NCBI GenBank assembly: GCA_022113835.1
Contig: JAILWY010000024.1
Location: 4,592,501-4,656,500 of the forward strand
Source: Atopsyche davidsoni
Taxonomy: Eukaryota; Arthropoda; Insecta; Trichoptera; Hydrobiosidae
DNA: 64,000 bases
Reading direction: 5' to 3'
The notes beneath the pieces were generated by a model, which had not been told where the DNA came from, ran no database searches, and worked only from the letters and a program-made list of their open reading frames with translations. Below, piece after piece: positions 24,890 through 38,736 of the stretch; within the stretch, counting starts at the first letter, position 1; each line of letters begins with the position of its first letter. Both the position numbers and the translations under genes were made by a program.

Positions 24890-25937
24890 ACGGTTTTTCT
24901 AATAAAAAATATTTAAAATAAAAATAATACTTGCGGCGCACTAGATGCCATAAACACTGTGAAAATTGTACATAAAGTCTTCACTAATGGTGTTATAAAT
25001 ATGATTACTGTAAACTATCGTGTACTAAGGTGTACTATCGTGCTATTATCATGGTAGGTTGTATAAGTCTGGATTACAAAAGACATTTCAGTAGCTTCGT
25101 GGCAGCAGCCTCCTCGTGTTCTTCCACCTCCATAAACATCGCCCTTGGATCTAATAAATTTGATGACTCCCAAAATAAGTACCTATAAAACGTTCTTTCA
25201 AATAAGCAGTCCCCGTGTGATATGAACTAAGCCTAACGGTACGTTTATATTTGACAACTCACAGTCTTTAAAGCTATATTATTCTCAATGCGTATTTTGC
25301 CTAAGCCTTTGTTCAAAACAGATGGGTTAAATTTGTAATAAGCTACATTAAAATTACAAATATAAATTACCAAATCGCTAGGAAATTGTGATAATTTTCA
25401 ATTGAACCATAAATATGCCTTTCAGGGGTTTCTTCAGAAATAGTCTGCAAATAAAAATTATCGTATTTTTAAGCTACATGACTAATCAAATTGAATATGC
25501 GAAATCTGACTACTTTGACTAAGCTTTAATTTATTTTCACAGGTTCATATCATTTATTAAATATAAATATAATTAGCTGTTGGTTTCATGAATATTCTAC
25601 TATGTTTTTTCAGTTGTGTTTCGACTTTGTGGCATCTATACAGAAGTCATCTCCATTCCTGAAAACAGTTTCAATACCCAATTCAATGGACGTGACTTAA
25701 TTTTTTGCCACACATAAGCAATATTCAACAAAAGTTATATATTTGTACTAAAATATTATATTATTATTTTTTTTCTTAGTGTGGACGCAGATAACATAAA
25801 GATTTTTACCGTCAGCACAAATTCATTTACCAATAAGTGGACGTTTGTAATACAATATTTTGTATTATAAATAAATAAACATAGTTACTTAAAGTGCAGT
25901 TCGTTCATTCACTCATATTATTTAAAAATTTGTTGAC
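24890..25937. other. Gene-free AT-rich DNA
   Basis: A weak island at 25080-25260 holds CTTCGTGGCAGCAGCC and little else. I see nothing else in this stretch. Confidence 0.35.
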
Positions 25938-26068
25938 TGATTTTCCACATGTTCGTTTTTATTTGTGACCGGTTTCGCCAACCTTTCAACTCAAAAACCT
26001 TTAAACCTTTTTACTCAAAAATATTAAAATGGAATTCCACCAAGTAGTCTCTGTCAAAAATATTGAAT
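25938..26068. repeat. Family B repeat, rearranged fold-back
   Basis: The first half (GATTTTCCACATGTTCG through GGTTTCGCCAACC) is in reverse orientation. After a short unique joint the second half (TTACTCAAAAATATT, then GGAATTCCACCAAGTAG) is forward. The TGATAAT side of the core is missing, while the GGTTTC/GAAACC side is kept. Confidence 0.65.
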
Positions 26069-29000
26069 TTCATATTATTTATAATAAAAATGTCTTACTG
26101 TCGCCATATATGTGTCAAGTGTGAGTCGGGCACGAGGCCCACAATAACGACAGGCAAAAATCTGGCTTTATGGGGGTTGTAAAAAGTAAGCAAACTAAAT
26201 TAATACGAAAACTAGTAGTATAATACAGGCATTACTTTATGTACTTTGTGTTTTAGTATACAATGACTAGTGGATTTTGTCGGCAAAAGTGACAGATTTG
26301 GGTTAAACGATCATATTTCCTCGTTTATAAAAAATAGGTATGCATAGCAATAGGAATATTAAAATATTTATAAAGTTTAGAAAATGCGTATGGAAATATA
26401 AACTGAGAATCTAAAGTTAAATATCACGTTGTTTTGCATCTCAGAGTAATGAAATACTTGAAGATGGTCACAGGAAACAAACCGAATCTTCAAAGATTTC
26501 AAAACCTAGAGCAGCGTAACTCTCAAGAAATCAAATCAACTACAAACATATCTTATCATATCTACAAACAAGTCTTAACATTTAAATAAAAATTTAAACA
26601 ATCAATGATACATACTTAGTGATTACTGATATATATATAAGGACGTTGTTAACAGTGGAAAAAAATGTCGATGTCGTCAGGTAAATATTTATATGAACAG
26701 CTATAATAGAGATTTACGATAAAATCCAAAAAAATTGTATTTCATTATGTACGCGGAAATAATTAAAGTGGAAAAAATACAGAAAATGTGATTCATAGAA
26801 ATTTATTGTTTTGAAAATAAAATACACACTTTTATATAGCAAAAAATACAAAACTTAACACCCCATTTATAAGTTGTTTATAATGTAAAATAATTTAAAC
26901 ATTTATCAGATAATTTGAAGCGTTGTGAAGTCAAATATTAATTAGTCTAGTACATAACAATAGTAATATTGAGAATAAAATGTTTAACAATACGTTGCAA
27001 AATAATATCTTAATGTATTTTTTATAATAATAGTACGTAAGTAAATGAAATCCACTTATCATAGAAGATATAAAATATAAAAATAAAAATGTTATTTGTA
27101 ATGTTGCATTCTGAGAAAATATCTCATAATCTGAATAAAATAAATTCCTTTCAGTCAGAAGCATTAAATAAAATGAATAACTTCTTAGATAAAAGCATAA
27201 AAACCTGTTTTGCAAAAAGATTTTACATGGTGTATGTGCGCTATTTTATTTCAAGCATCGTATAACCTTTTTATCCCCTGCTTTACAATTTGCATCTCAC
27301 TATAAAAAATCTTGAAAATTATATCTCCTCAGATTGAACCGAAAAAAAGCCTTTTCACGAACTCACTTCTCCCCAGAGTCGTTAGAAATGTTGAGATAGA
27401 AAAGAGTTCATATTTTAGAGAGTATTCATATGAAGTATTTTTTTAATATTAAATATAACTGATCTAAACTTTTTTCAACCATCAAATTATAAAACTAAAT
27501 TCGATTTTAAGTCCTCTGAGATTATATTTAAATTGTATTCAAAACCAACATAGTAACAGGCAAGAACTTAAAATTATAATTATTTTAAAAAAATATATTT
27601 TTCTCTTAATTGTTTTCATACAGCAAAATAAAAGTTTAAAAATAAAAAGTACTGGTATATTTTATTTCTTTGTTCGCGTTTTGAAACGAAATGTATAAAA
27701 CAAGTGAAAAGTTTTCTACCATAAATATATATTAAAGTATAAATAACGCTTGTTTTTAAAATATTAATTTCTTCCACCCCATAAAAAAAAATCCCCTGAA
27801 AAAGGGGTACACCGAGACAAATGTTATTCTTAACATCTTTGCGGGTAACGGCTCTGTGTGAAGCCTGCCTTATCTTGTGGGGGAAAGCCGAAAAACAATG
27901 TTGCGAACATTTTAAATGGCACCATTCTGCGGGGCGATAATGGGTTAAGACATAAAATATTCAAACCAAAGAGTCATAAATACCGTTATCTTTTTGGACT
28001 TACAATCCTGAATGGGCAACAAAGCTCACAGAGAAAAGACCACAGGGATATTAAGAATTAAATACCTCTGAAATATATTAAAAAAATACTCTTTGAAAAC
28101 CTTATTTCACTCGCATATAATATATTTATTTTTATGCGATAATTTCAGGAATATCATATAAAGCCTATTTCAGCTGATTGAAAGAAAGAAAATTACATGA
28201 ATTACATAGTATTTGCAAAAGTGGCTGAAAGATTGGAAACAGCCGAACCAATAAAGCAGGAGATTTAGTCAGTGAGAAGATCATCAACCTTCTATGGAAA
28301 ATGACACCATAGAAAAAACAATTAAACGTAAATATTAAAACCATTAATTTTTGACAAACTTTGATTATTTCTGAGAATTTATCTTTAAATTATATTCTGT
28401 TGAATTTTACAAAACACTGTGTAATCTACATTTGAGATCTATTACAAAAAAATATGAGATATACATAATCATATTCTTTTTAAAGCAGATTTGTGTGTAT
28501 TTTAAATAATTCGCAAAAAATATTATTTATGGCCAAGTTGTTTTTGAATTACTTATTCTCAGTCTAGACATAAAACTAAATTCCTTTTTAATGTTTTCTC
28601 AGGTTTATATTTTATTTTTATGATGTTCATATATATACGATATTTTTTACATTCTACTGGAATAGAATTATACTTTAAAAAAATACGTTTGCCCTGCCTT
28701 GTCTATTTATTTTTAAATTATATACTAAACCTTATATTTATTCTTGCACCTTAATACTTGTTATTTTAAATGAAAATAGTTAAATGCATTGCTTGTTTCT
28801 GATTGTTTTAAAATATTAAGAGCATAAATACGTGCGATGATAATTTTCGATCCATTAGCAAAAATAATGGCTTATTTTATTAAATAAGAAACACCTTAAA
28901 AAAATACAGGAATATGAAATATATGGTGATATCCATTTTAAAAAATCATTTGAAATTTGCTCATCTTAGATACAAAAGGCTTTTTTATAATTTAATCTTT

Positions 29001-29179
29001 TATGATAAAAAAATTCCTCGTCGCAAACAAATAAACCTCTAAAAACACGTCATGCTTAATTTTTTTATTGAGTTTATAAAAAAATATAATCACCCCAATA
29101 ACTGAAGTCTTCTCAGGGGAATACAATTTGGACTCGAATTCCCTAAAGAAGAATTATGGTTTTTATTTTACATTTTCAG

Positions 29180-29295
29180 CAAAAAAACCTTCCTGGAATC
29201 TGTTAAGAGGACCACGAGTGGATCGGGGGTTGCCGCTTGTTGACCACACAACAAAAGCCTTAATTTCCCCCAATAAATCACTCACAATCATTTAG
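29180..29295 (+). other. Possible terminal coding exon
   Basis: A good acceptor, TTTTACATTTTCAG, ends at 29179. After two bases the frame opens with KKPSWNLLRGPRVDRGL, runs 37 codons, and stops at 29293-29295. AATAAA occurs at 29272, inside the frame, so no separate polyadenylation site is visible. I do not recognise the peptide. It lies in a strong island, so a chance open frame is quite possible. Confidence 0.2.
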
Positions 29296-29600
29296 CTACA
29301 CGTTGAATAATTACAAGCAAGAATCTTAATAACCGACCCATGGGGGTCGTTACAGCAAACGTAACAATTAATTAACGATAAGTACTCTATCGCCTGCTTT
29401 TTGGAAATAAGCTGTTTTTGTGAAGGAGCAATCATCGGCGTTGCTTGGCATGAAATAATTATTAAAATAACAAATTAACAATATTAATTACTGCCCTCAC
29501 TTTGCAGCGTAGGATTTTTTTGATTTCGTGGAGATTGCCGTGGAAAATTATTTTTACTGCCGCGGGGCAAACAAACTGTTCGTATACTTAATAAATAACA
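29285..29600. promoter_or_regulatory. Island with clustered homeodomain-type cores
   Basis: Several TAAT cores lie within about 250 bases, among them TTAATTAACG, AATAATTAT, TTAATTAC and GAATAATTACAAG, together with CAATCATCGGC. In DNA this AT-rich TAAT is common. What makes the cluster notable is its setting in a GC-richer block with complex, non-repetitive sequence. Confidence 0.25.
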
Positions 29601-30442
29601 TGAATTAAATATTTTTTTGAATAAATCGCTACCTATATTAAATATATTTAATATTATATTTTTAGATTCACGAATAATGGTTTGTTGACTACTTATTTCT
29701 ATATATGGAGAATCGAGACTTAATTCGTGAAGATATTCAATTTTCGTTGAGTCTACTTTTATTATATAAAATATTTTTTTAATGCTTTCTCATTTATATT
29801 TTTTGGTATTTTGTTAGTGTTTAAATAACTTAAAATCTCTTTATATTTTTTATGATTTTGACTGAACAGGCGTGAGTCCAACGACATCAGTTATGGATTC
29901 ACCTCTCAGGACGAGTAACGAACTGAGGATATCTCAATAACGAATCTAGAGGCTTACTACTAAATTAACTTGCCAATGAATATAACTACTATGTATTTTT
30001 GGTGTTTTATATTTTATAGTCATATATTTTTTTAAATCAATAATGTCTCGCACTAGACGACGGAGTACAGCCATACGTCGCGCGGTATGCGCCTCCTTGT
30101 AAGGTATTTCCCATTAGAGGCTGAGAATGCGACTCGCCCCATGGGCAGGGGTCTTTTCTTTTATTCATGGCTGTTCCGTCGTGTAGATTTATTTCTGAAA
30201 TACTTGACGCGACCGCCGCTGAAATTACAGGCGACCTCCTGAAGGCGCCGTTTGTCACATCGCGGTGTGAAATACTTGCGCACGCATTCCTGAAACACTC
30301 CTCCAAGACTCCAGCTATTTGAATCAAATTCACTTCTTAGAAGGGAGATGTAATTTGGGGTTTCCCTGCAGTGTGAGGTTTATTTACAATATGCTACAAT
30401 CTAACAAAAAGCATAAATTTGTTGAATCCTATAGCAAGAAGC

Positions 30443-31011
30443 CTATAAACCAGAGGTTCCCAAAGTGGTCAATATCGACCCTCAGGGGTCGATTTCGCCC
30501 TGCTAGGGGTCGACGATAGCGAAAAATAAAATTGGGGTTCCATGAACTGTAAATGGGAGCCTACGAGAGTGGATCTCATTTAAGCAGGTCATCACCAAAA
30601 TTTAGACATTTCGTATATGTCATAATGCACCGAACACAGATTGTACCTATGTACTTTGTGACAAATCGAAGCCCTGAAGCGTAGAAGTTCGTGCCAAATG
30701 AGAAAAGAGACTTTTGGCATTGTAAAACTATACCGACGTACCTTTTTGGAGCTTATGGCATAAGAAGACGAACCATTACGATCGTGTTGCCTTTTTTGAA
30801 AAATCATTTACAGGGGCTAATAAACTCGGATGGGCAGCGACGGGAAACTTTGGCGACCGAGGACAGACAGACCCTTCAAAGAGAAACAGTTTTAAATCGT
30901 TTTAAAGTGAGTTGTTCTATATAAGATGTCAAAAATATGTTTGAAGTTGATGAATATTAGCAAGGCAGGGGGTCGTTGGAACTAAATAGTTTGGGAAACT
31001 ATGCTATAAAC
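30443..31011 (+). mobile_element. hAT element with perfect 8-bp target duplication
   Basis: The element occupies 30451-31003. CTATAAAC stands immediately outside both ends (30443-30450 and 31004-31011), a perfect 8-bp duplication as made by hAT transposases. The left end is CAGAGGTTCCCAAAGTGG. The right end, read inward, is CATAGTTTCCCAAACTA, matching the CAG-GGTTCCCAAA style of insect hAT ends. At 553 bp it is far too short for a full transposase. Internal frames (30592-30924, both strands) are open for 70-77 codons but I could not tie them to the hAT domain. It is a non-autonomous copy. Confidence 0.92.
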
Positions 31012-32555
31012 CATAAAGAGCCATGAAGGCAATACAAAGTAAGCATTCAGTGGTGATCGATTCTATGCATTTTCCTATTTCCATAAACATGTTTTTTTAT
31101 CAAAAGCTTTTCTTTGAACCTAAGGAAAAATTATAATCAAAGCAGAATTGAAAAAATCTAAGAATATTTGCTTATTAAAATTCAAACCCAGGACAGCCTC
31201 AGCAGGTTGAAATATTAAAGCAAAGTGGCTATTTCTTTCATCACATATTGAAATTGAACTAATTTAACGAAATTACTATAAACATTCTTCACTTTTCAGA
31301 TATCAAATAAAGATCAAAGCGTTTTGATACGAAATACATATTTTCATTATACGTTTGCGAAAAATTTTACGGAAATTTCTGCTACGCGGAGAAGCTTTTT
31401 ATTCAAATTGGAAGATTAATGAGAACACAATTTAATATTCAGGCAATAATAAATGCGAACGGTGATATTTCAAATGACACAATAAATAAAAAAATATCTA
31501 CGATATTCCGAAAACGACAAAATGGACGCAAACGTCGCCCATGACTTATGACGTGTTTGACAATTAATCATGAAACGTCATCAATTATCGTGGCCAGAAT
31601 TGTGACTTGAATCTGTCGTGAAGTCTTTCCTCGGAAGGTCAAGTGACCGATATTATGATGATGGATCTTTTTCTACGAGTGCTGTCCTGTTTACTTTGAC
31701 ACCGAATGACAATATTTAATATTTGATATCGGTAATGTATACTTTTTCTACGTTCGTACTTACGTTTTATGCTTATTTTGGTTCATTGTGTTTTACGATT
31801 GCTGAAAATCGATCCTTTCGAAGCGTTACGGTTTTCTAAAAATATGATGTTGTATCTAAATATAAAGTGCGAATAATTTTATATTAAATGTTTTTTTGAT
31901 AAATATTCAAAATAAGGCTTTGTGTTATAAAACTTTTGATCAGTTTTCTACTGTCAGGTGTAAATTTGAATTTTTTAAAAATTATATCAAAGGGCGCATG
32001 TGTGCGAGCTTCGCCTCATCTTCCAGAGTGCCGGATAATAGATATTCCAAGACCAGAACTGTTTATTGCTACCACGTCTCGCCACCCTAAAGTATCCCTT
32101 AAGGCAGAGGTCTGTAGTTTCGCTTTTCCTCAAATAACTCATATCGAATCGATATGCAAATATGTATAAGTGAAATTTGCGCGTGTGTGTGTGTATGTAA
32201 ACGGAAAGAATAAAATAATATATAAATATGCTTGAGAACGCAAAAAAAATAAGCGATTTTCAGAATCATCTATTTTTTGTGATATTTCGATGTTGACATC
32301 AACTTTAAAATGAAAATTACTCCCTTTCCGAAAATAAGGAAAATCACATTTTAGACCATATATATATATATATATGTATAATATAAACAACGAGAACGTA
32401 TGGAGTCGTTTATCTCGGGTATTCGTTCTGCGTTAATACTTTCGCATAAGCCCCTCACGGAGAACTACACAGGGTGTAGCTACAACTTCTGCGACATTAA
32501 AACTTCTGGCCGGATATCCCGGGGCTCCGGTTCATATTTTATCTGACAATTGCCG

Positions 32556-32563
32556 TGACGTCA
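32556..32563. promoter_or_regulatory. Second CRE-like palindrome TGACGTCA
   Basis: It lies in the island 32400-32730 in the context GCCGTGACGTCAGCGG, a better match to an extended CRE than the copy at 2336. Confidence 0.3.
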
Positions 32564-34654
32564 GCGGAAAAGTTATTCCGATTGTCATCGGAAAGAAGTT
32601 CCCAAGTATTTATACGAGGGGCCCAATCGCAGATCAAACTGGGCGACTGGGTAGGTAATAAGCGACCCGGATGAGATCCACCCGTTATATTTGCTCTGGG
32701 GTGATTTTGCACTGTCAAACGGCAAACTGCCTGCAGCAAATGTATAAATATAAAAAAATATAAAAAATATATATTAATTTATGAACAAAAAACGCTAGTG
32801 AAGGTTTCTGGTATCAGTAGTGGGATGGTCATCAACCGAGTACCAAGAAGTATCATCAAAGCCAGCTGCTGAAATGCAGCCAAACAACCTGCAACTGAAT
32901 CAGCCAAAATCGCAAATGTGCATCGTGTGTAGTCTGTTTAACTTTTAAGTTTTATTTACACTAGTTCCTGTTAAAACATCAACTAATTCAGAAGGCAAAA
33001 CCAGTTATTTGAAGCCTTAAATAAACACATCAAATGTTTTTTCGTAAATGTTAACTAATTGTTTTCAATTAAAAGAAAATACAATGCGTTTTTGTTTCGC
33101 GAATTTTTTCACGCTTTTCTCCCAAAGTTGTGATGTTTTTATAAAACTTATAAAAATTTATAATTAAACTTGTATCGATAGTTAGTTAAGAATATTTAAA
33201 ATAAAGAGTTTTCTATAGAAAACTTAAATTTATATTACTCTATCAAAATCGAAATATTAACAACCAGCAATTTTCCTAATTTAATGAGAATATTAATTTT
33301 ATTTTTTTCTAATAATTAGTTAAAATATAAAAATTTGATAAAAAAGAGTATTGTCACTTATATAATAGTTATTCTAAAAAAATCTAGCAAACTGATTTCA
33401 TTCATTTTTTACTTGAATATTTTAATTTGTATACAATTTGTTAGAAACAACAAAAGATAACACAAAAGCTGGGAAGATTTCTCTCGTCCTTTTACGTGCA
33501 TATTGATTATGTTACTTTTTATAAGAAGGTAATTAATATTTATAGCAGTTCAATAAACTCGTTTTGTCTTAATAAACATCAAACTCGGGATGCAAAAGTC
33601 ATTTATATTGTCTACTAGTAACGGGACTAAATTCAATCATAAAAATCGCGATAGTTTAATTCAAGTTCTCTATTTCGGGAAATATATGAATTTTAATGTA
33701 GAGGCTGTGTATACTTGTAACGCTTTGAACATCCCTTCATAAATCCAACCCCGGCCCTGTTTTCAAAATCTCTACGAAACTTTATAACAAACTTCCATAA
33801 GCCCGCAGAATCCTCTTACACGAACTACTTTGTTTCAATATACCTGTTTTTATTGGGACACACCCTGTATAAACATATTATTATAATGTACGATATTGTG
33901 AAAACTGTCGATATCTTTGAAACTTGCAAGAAGATCAAGAATTTATTACTAGGATTTCAAGTTTAAATTGATTCAGTGCCTTTCAAATTATTTGTAAAAA
34001 TCATAAGAATAAATTTTGTCAACATGAGATGCGTAGAGTATTTTTTTAGTTTTTTGATCATAGATTCTATATCTAGTTTGCTTTGTACTTTTAAATCTTA
34101 ATCCAATGACAGTAGTTATATTTTCAGGGAGTTAAAATACTAATCGTGTCTTTATTTGGCAAGAGATATTATAGTTTCATCAGTTGAAATATCAAACAGC
34201 GCATAGTTTTTTTAAGTGAGTAGCGATAAATGATTGTTTTTTTTGATAAAATTTTATTTAACAAATATATTCAAATTTAATTTCTATCCATTTTATATAA
34301 AGTATTAGACCATATTTTTAATATTGTTAAAGAGCCGCAGGGAGTGCACCAGACAACAGCCTCGACACGGTTGTGCACTATGTGAGATAGATAAGAAATA
34401 CTGTTGATACAATAATCAACCTAAAAGCTCTGCAGTACATTTAAATATATTTAACATTTATATAAAAAATCTAGTTTTTTTTGTACATAGAATACTAGAA
34501 ATACGTAAAATACAACTAGCTCTAGTTTTCACATATACATAGGTTGATCATAAAAAATACAGTAATTGAATAATTTCAACACCAAGCAGATGGGATTGAA
34601 CTCTTTTTCCCATGTACCATATATTATGTATAACTATAATTATAAGCAAATTCT

Positions 34655-34720
34655 ATCTAGCCGTCTATCTCAGTTGGAAAGCTTTTGTAATTGCATCAGA
34701 TACACAATACCAGGTCCCCA
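34655..34720 (+). repeat. tRNA-like A-box fragment
   Basis: TATCTCAGTTGGAAAGC closely matches the D-arm/A-box of a lysine-type tRNA and is preceded by GCCGTC. The matching B box is degraded or absent. It is probably a SINE relic. Confidence 0.35.
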
Positions 34721-37700
34721 TGAACTAAGAAAATGATGTGTTTCATTAACGATATATTTAAAAATACACTGTACACAGAGGGTTGTGTTAACCCTGTTTT
34801 CTCCCTTTTTAACTTGACCTAAATCAAACGGCGCGATGGGCAGATAGGCACGCACCCTTCGATGGCTTCTATCAATTTGACATTTTAGATAATCGCAAGG
34901 GAAGACGGGGGGAGACATTTCGCTATGGAAAACTGCTATCACGGATCTGGGATGATCCAGAGAGCGAACGAAGATGGAACTGTTTATTCTCGGGTCCCAT
35001 TTTCCCGGGCCGCGCTCTCCCCAATAATAAATCACAGATATCTTTGACGGAATTGGATCACGTAAGCTTTTGTCTCTCTCTCCCCGTGTTCCCGGGATTG
35101 TGCCTGTCGGGAAATTCTTGCGGTTGTTTGGTCGAACCTCCGAGATAAGTTACGCCGGATTGAAGACGGCATTTGCGATATAAATCGATCATGAAAGTTG
35201 ACAATTAAAATTCTTATTACTACACGTGGTTTAGATTATCTTACTGCAACAGTTCTGAGACCAAAACGTCAAGCATTTCAAGTCAAAAAACAGCACAATA
35301 CCCTAAAATAAAGTGTACTAATAACTACATTACTATACACAGATACTCTATATAAACGCCTGAAAATCAAATAAACTAATTTTCATGAAAATTTATCCAC
35401 ATCAAATAGGGATAAGGCTATTTTTAGTTCAGAATAAAGATCACTTGTACCGAACTTGAAACGTCAGGAAAATGGAATACGACTTGACAAATAATCGCTT
35501 AATATATTATAATGATTTTTTGAAATTTTTGTTTATAAATATTTTTCATGTAAAAAAATATGTTGTGTCTTGAATTTTTGATGATTAAATCATTTTAATA
35601 CATTGATTGATTATATCATATATTTATATACATTTTCATCAAGTATAATTAAATATATTTACAGTTAAAATCAAGGTGTTGTATTCTAGATCTTTAATAA
35701 CTGTACACAAAGTAGAAACTGAAAACTGATACATATTATATATGCATCAAAATCTTAATTTACATAACTTATAAATATGATTATTCAAACGCATTTACAT
35801 TTATTATTTATTATTTCAAAATAATAAATTCAAAAACTGGCACTGATACAGCAGCTATATTTAAAAATCTATAAAGCTCAAAGTAATATTTGATTACGTT
35901 ATTTGTTTATAAATTAGACTACCAAGTAAACTTATAAATTCGCTTAAAAAGTTTGAAAGCTTTAATATATTTTTACATTAAAACGATTCTATTTTCGTAA
36001 CACCGCACCCTAGCTGAAAAAAAAAACGGGTTAAAAGTTTACCCCCAAAAAGATTTTTTTTAAGAGAATGAAAAATAAAAGTGAATTCCTCTCCTAATAA
36101 TTAAATAAGTTTAATGGCGAAAGGAAAATAAAAATTTACTACCAGAAACAGTAAAAAAAACCTTAACTGAGTGAAAAACAAGAATTTAACGGCCTTATAT
36201 AGAATCACGATTTCGGACTGTCTGAAAAAATAAAACCAAATAATAAATCGTAAATTATATTTATTTGTGACTTTTGATCAAAAAAATGCGTGCATTGTTA
36301 TTTTGATAAGAAACAATATTACATTTGATGATATATTTTTTTTCCATTGCAGTGGAATAAAAAAAAAACCAACCCTGAAAGACTTATACATTGTTTTTTT
36401 ATAAATTTACTTTTTTTGCCTCAAAAAACGATTTAGATGCATACGTGAAATGGAAAAAAGATTTTTCTCTTCATTTTATGTGTGAATCGATCACATCTCT
36501 TCATCATTTGAACAGAGTGTAATAGAACTTCATTACTATCACATTATTCATTACATATAAAAAAGCCCCAGATTGTTAAGTTTTGCACATAAATGCATAC
36601 AATTTGAATAAAACTACGATACCAAGATTTATTATTCTTACCATACTGTCAGCGTGGTTAAGTTATTAAAAGTTTTCAGAATTCTGCCGACTACGAGGTT
36701 GTTATACACCTTAAGGGGCATCCAATATTTGCAGGTTGTTTGGTGTGATGGAAGACTTCCGTGCTTTGGGAAAGCTAAACTCTATTTGTGCATTGAAAAA
36801 AAAAAGGTATTTCACATCGACTTGTATATCCAAAATTTTTGTCGACAAAATAATTAGTAAAAATACAGGCTGATAAAATATTCAATAAGTATCTGTAGGT
36901 TGAAATGTTTTTAGTAAATGGGTATAAATACGTGTTTTTTTTTTTTTAGTATACATAAAGACAATCAGGGTTGTTTTAAATGCTGTATGAGGCAACGTAT
37001 ACTCCATTAAACAAACGAAGGGGGTTGGGGGATGCGAAGTCAATACTTCTGGGAAATCTGGCATTTTATACAACATGAATCGATACGAATAATTCTATTT
37101 TAGAGCTGCATGGCACGTGAATAAATAATGATCCAAACCGGAAGGATATAGAGAAGGAGAGGGCAGAAAGCATATTTATAATGGAGACTGTCGAAAAAAA
37201 CAAAAGCGAATAAGGTTCCATAAAAAAAATACAAAAGAGGCTTCCCCGCTCGAGCGAGATTTATTTATAAATTTGATGAAATATAAGATTGTCTTACCGG
37301 ATGGCGAGAGAAAATAAAAACAGTTATTTTTGAATGCGTGGAAATTTCGGAAGTGATAAGGGTGCGACTCGGAAGGTTGTGTGGAAATTAGTTTTTTTCT
37401 CCTTTATATGCGATCCGCTGTAGCTTTATTTACCTACCCCCTGGGATGATTTCGATCTTTGCATGGAAATAGCTAACATTTAGTATTTATCTTATTTCAA
37501 AAAATAATTTGTATGAGGTGCTTTAATTGATTAATTTCTCACGAATCTCATTTTTTCATTGGAATGATATTATATACAGAATGACACACAATATCAAGCA
37601 AAACGATCTACATGTATAATTTCCTTTCAACAAATATGAAAAGCCAATAATTGACTGGTACATTTGAAAGCACTCGCAAACAAAAACTTTTGCTATCACA

Positions 37701-37879
37701 TAATCTCATAATGTTGTAAAGAATATGTAGAATATCCATACAGTAACAATTGGGAATAGGAAAAGCAAAACGGTTGTATGTACTAGTATCAACTTGTTAG
37801 AGCTTTGTATTGAATTTCTAACAAGGCAGAAGGGGACAGTGCAAACATAATTAAAAGCTCGTTATTTCCTGGCTAAGTG

Positions 37880-38165
37880 AATACACATGTTCATTGCTTA
37901 TGGAGTGTTACAAATTAAACCGGTCTGTCGTAGATAATATTTCTTTCCCGACCAATCTCGCCAGCGACTCGCTCATTCACCACCTGTCACGCCGTTCGCC
38001 ATTCCTGTCTGCCATTTCATTTTTCTGGCGAGAGCCCCGTCTGGGACGTCCATTGTTCCTTAATTGTAAAAAAACGTCTGCACTTTTTTCACCAGCGAGA
38101 TATATATTTTTCTCCGTCCCTCTCAGAATAATCGGAACCGCACAGCTTTCCAAGATGGACGCCAG
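37880..38165. promoter_or_regulatory. Large GC island, candidate regulatory element
   Basis: This is one of the clearest islands. It holds a CACCTG E-box, CATTGTTCC (Sox-like), TTAATTG and CCAAGATGGACGCC (YY1-like). A plus frame is open across it, but its translation continues as low-complexity AT-rich sequence, so I favour a non-coding role. Confidence 0.25.
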
Positions 38166-38736
38166 TTTTTTCAGTTTTTTTTATCACGAAAGTGCCCTGC
38201 AGTATGTTTTTGATATTGCTAATATTAATTATCACTTTTTAAAATATAAGCACTTGACATCCAAGATTCAGTAAACTGAAGTTGAAAAATCTAGACTTGT
38301 TGGATTTATTTTAATTAAATGATTTTTTTATCGCGTCACTGATATTTTTTTCATTTACGTGTTTTTTATTCATTATTAAAAAGAAGCTTCATAACTAAAT
38401 AATTTACTTCAAAGACTTGTATATAAAGCTGAGCAGTCTCTAATGCACGATTGCCTTTAATATATATCGAGTCGTCTAGACAACTTATACAAATAAGTGG
38501 AAGCATGAGTAATGAAGAAATTCTAACAGTACACTATATTACATTGAATAAAAACACTTCATCGATCTTTCATGCCTTTTATTTCTTCAGAACATTTTCA
38601 TCAGTCAAATTCAGTTATTTTACCAATAAATACATATAATAAATATCACCTAGTAATTTCGACACAAATAAGGATAATCCATGACTCCGGTAAAAAAAGT
38701 TTTAGTGTATATTTTAAAAAGCCTACTGCAGCTGAA

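Larger units (their letters stand above)
26069..30442. other. Gene-free DNA with islands
   Basis: Weak islands are at 26100-26175 and 27775-28040. Stronger ones are at 29100-29600 (a homeodomain-core cluster) and 30040-30340. The last holds a 98-codon minus frame (30037-30333) with codon use similar to its surroundings and no domain I know. The remainder is AT-rich. The frame at 26931-27215 (minus) is low-complexity hydrophobic and likely chance. Confidence 0.4.
31012..38736. other. Gene-free DNA with many GC-richer islands
   Basis: Islands are at 31490-31690, 31985-32115, 32400-32730, 33715-33860, 34780-35180, 36990-37060, 37120-37450 and 37880-38165. Frames in them (34670-35035 minus, 121 codons; 37894-38274 plus, 126 codons) have no recognisable domain and both extend far into AT-rich flanks. 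Solo CAGGGTGT-type mariner ends occur near 32470 and 33870. The rest is AT-rich. Confidence 0.4.

Noticed and set aside
27781..27815. CCCCTGAAAAAGGGG hairpin as a terminator
   Set aside because: It is a short chance hairpin in a eukaryotic intergenic region and no gene ends near it.
32845..32885. Resemblance to the miR-2 family (GCTGGCTTTGATGA on the minus strand)
   Set aside because: The mature seed is absent and no precursor-like hairpin of suitable length forms.
33860..33880. GGGACACACCCTGTATA as a mariner end, and similar words near 22880, 32470 and 49455
   Set aside because: Each is a single unpaired end with no transposase sequence or partner nearby, so no element can be delimited.
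34670..35035. 121-codon minus-strand frame
   Set aside because: It sits over a GC island and runs out into AT-rich sequence. It has no domain, no splice sites and no start context. I favour a non-coding island.
37894..38274. 126-codon plus-strand frame
   Set aside because: The first half is island composition and the second half is low-complexity Phe/Tyr/Lys sequence. There is no recognisable motif.
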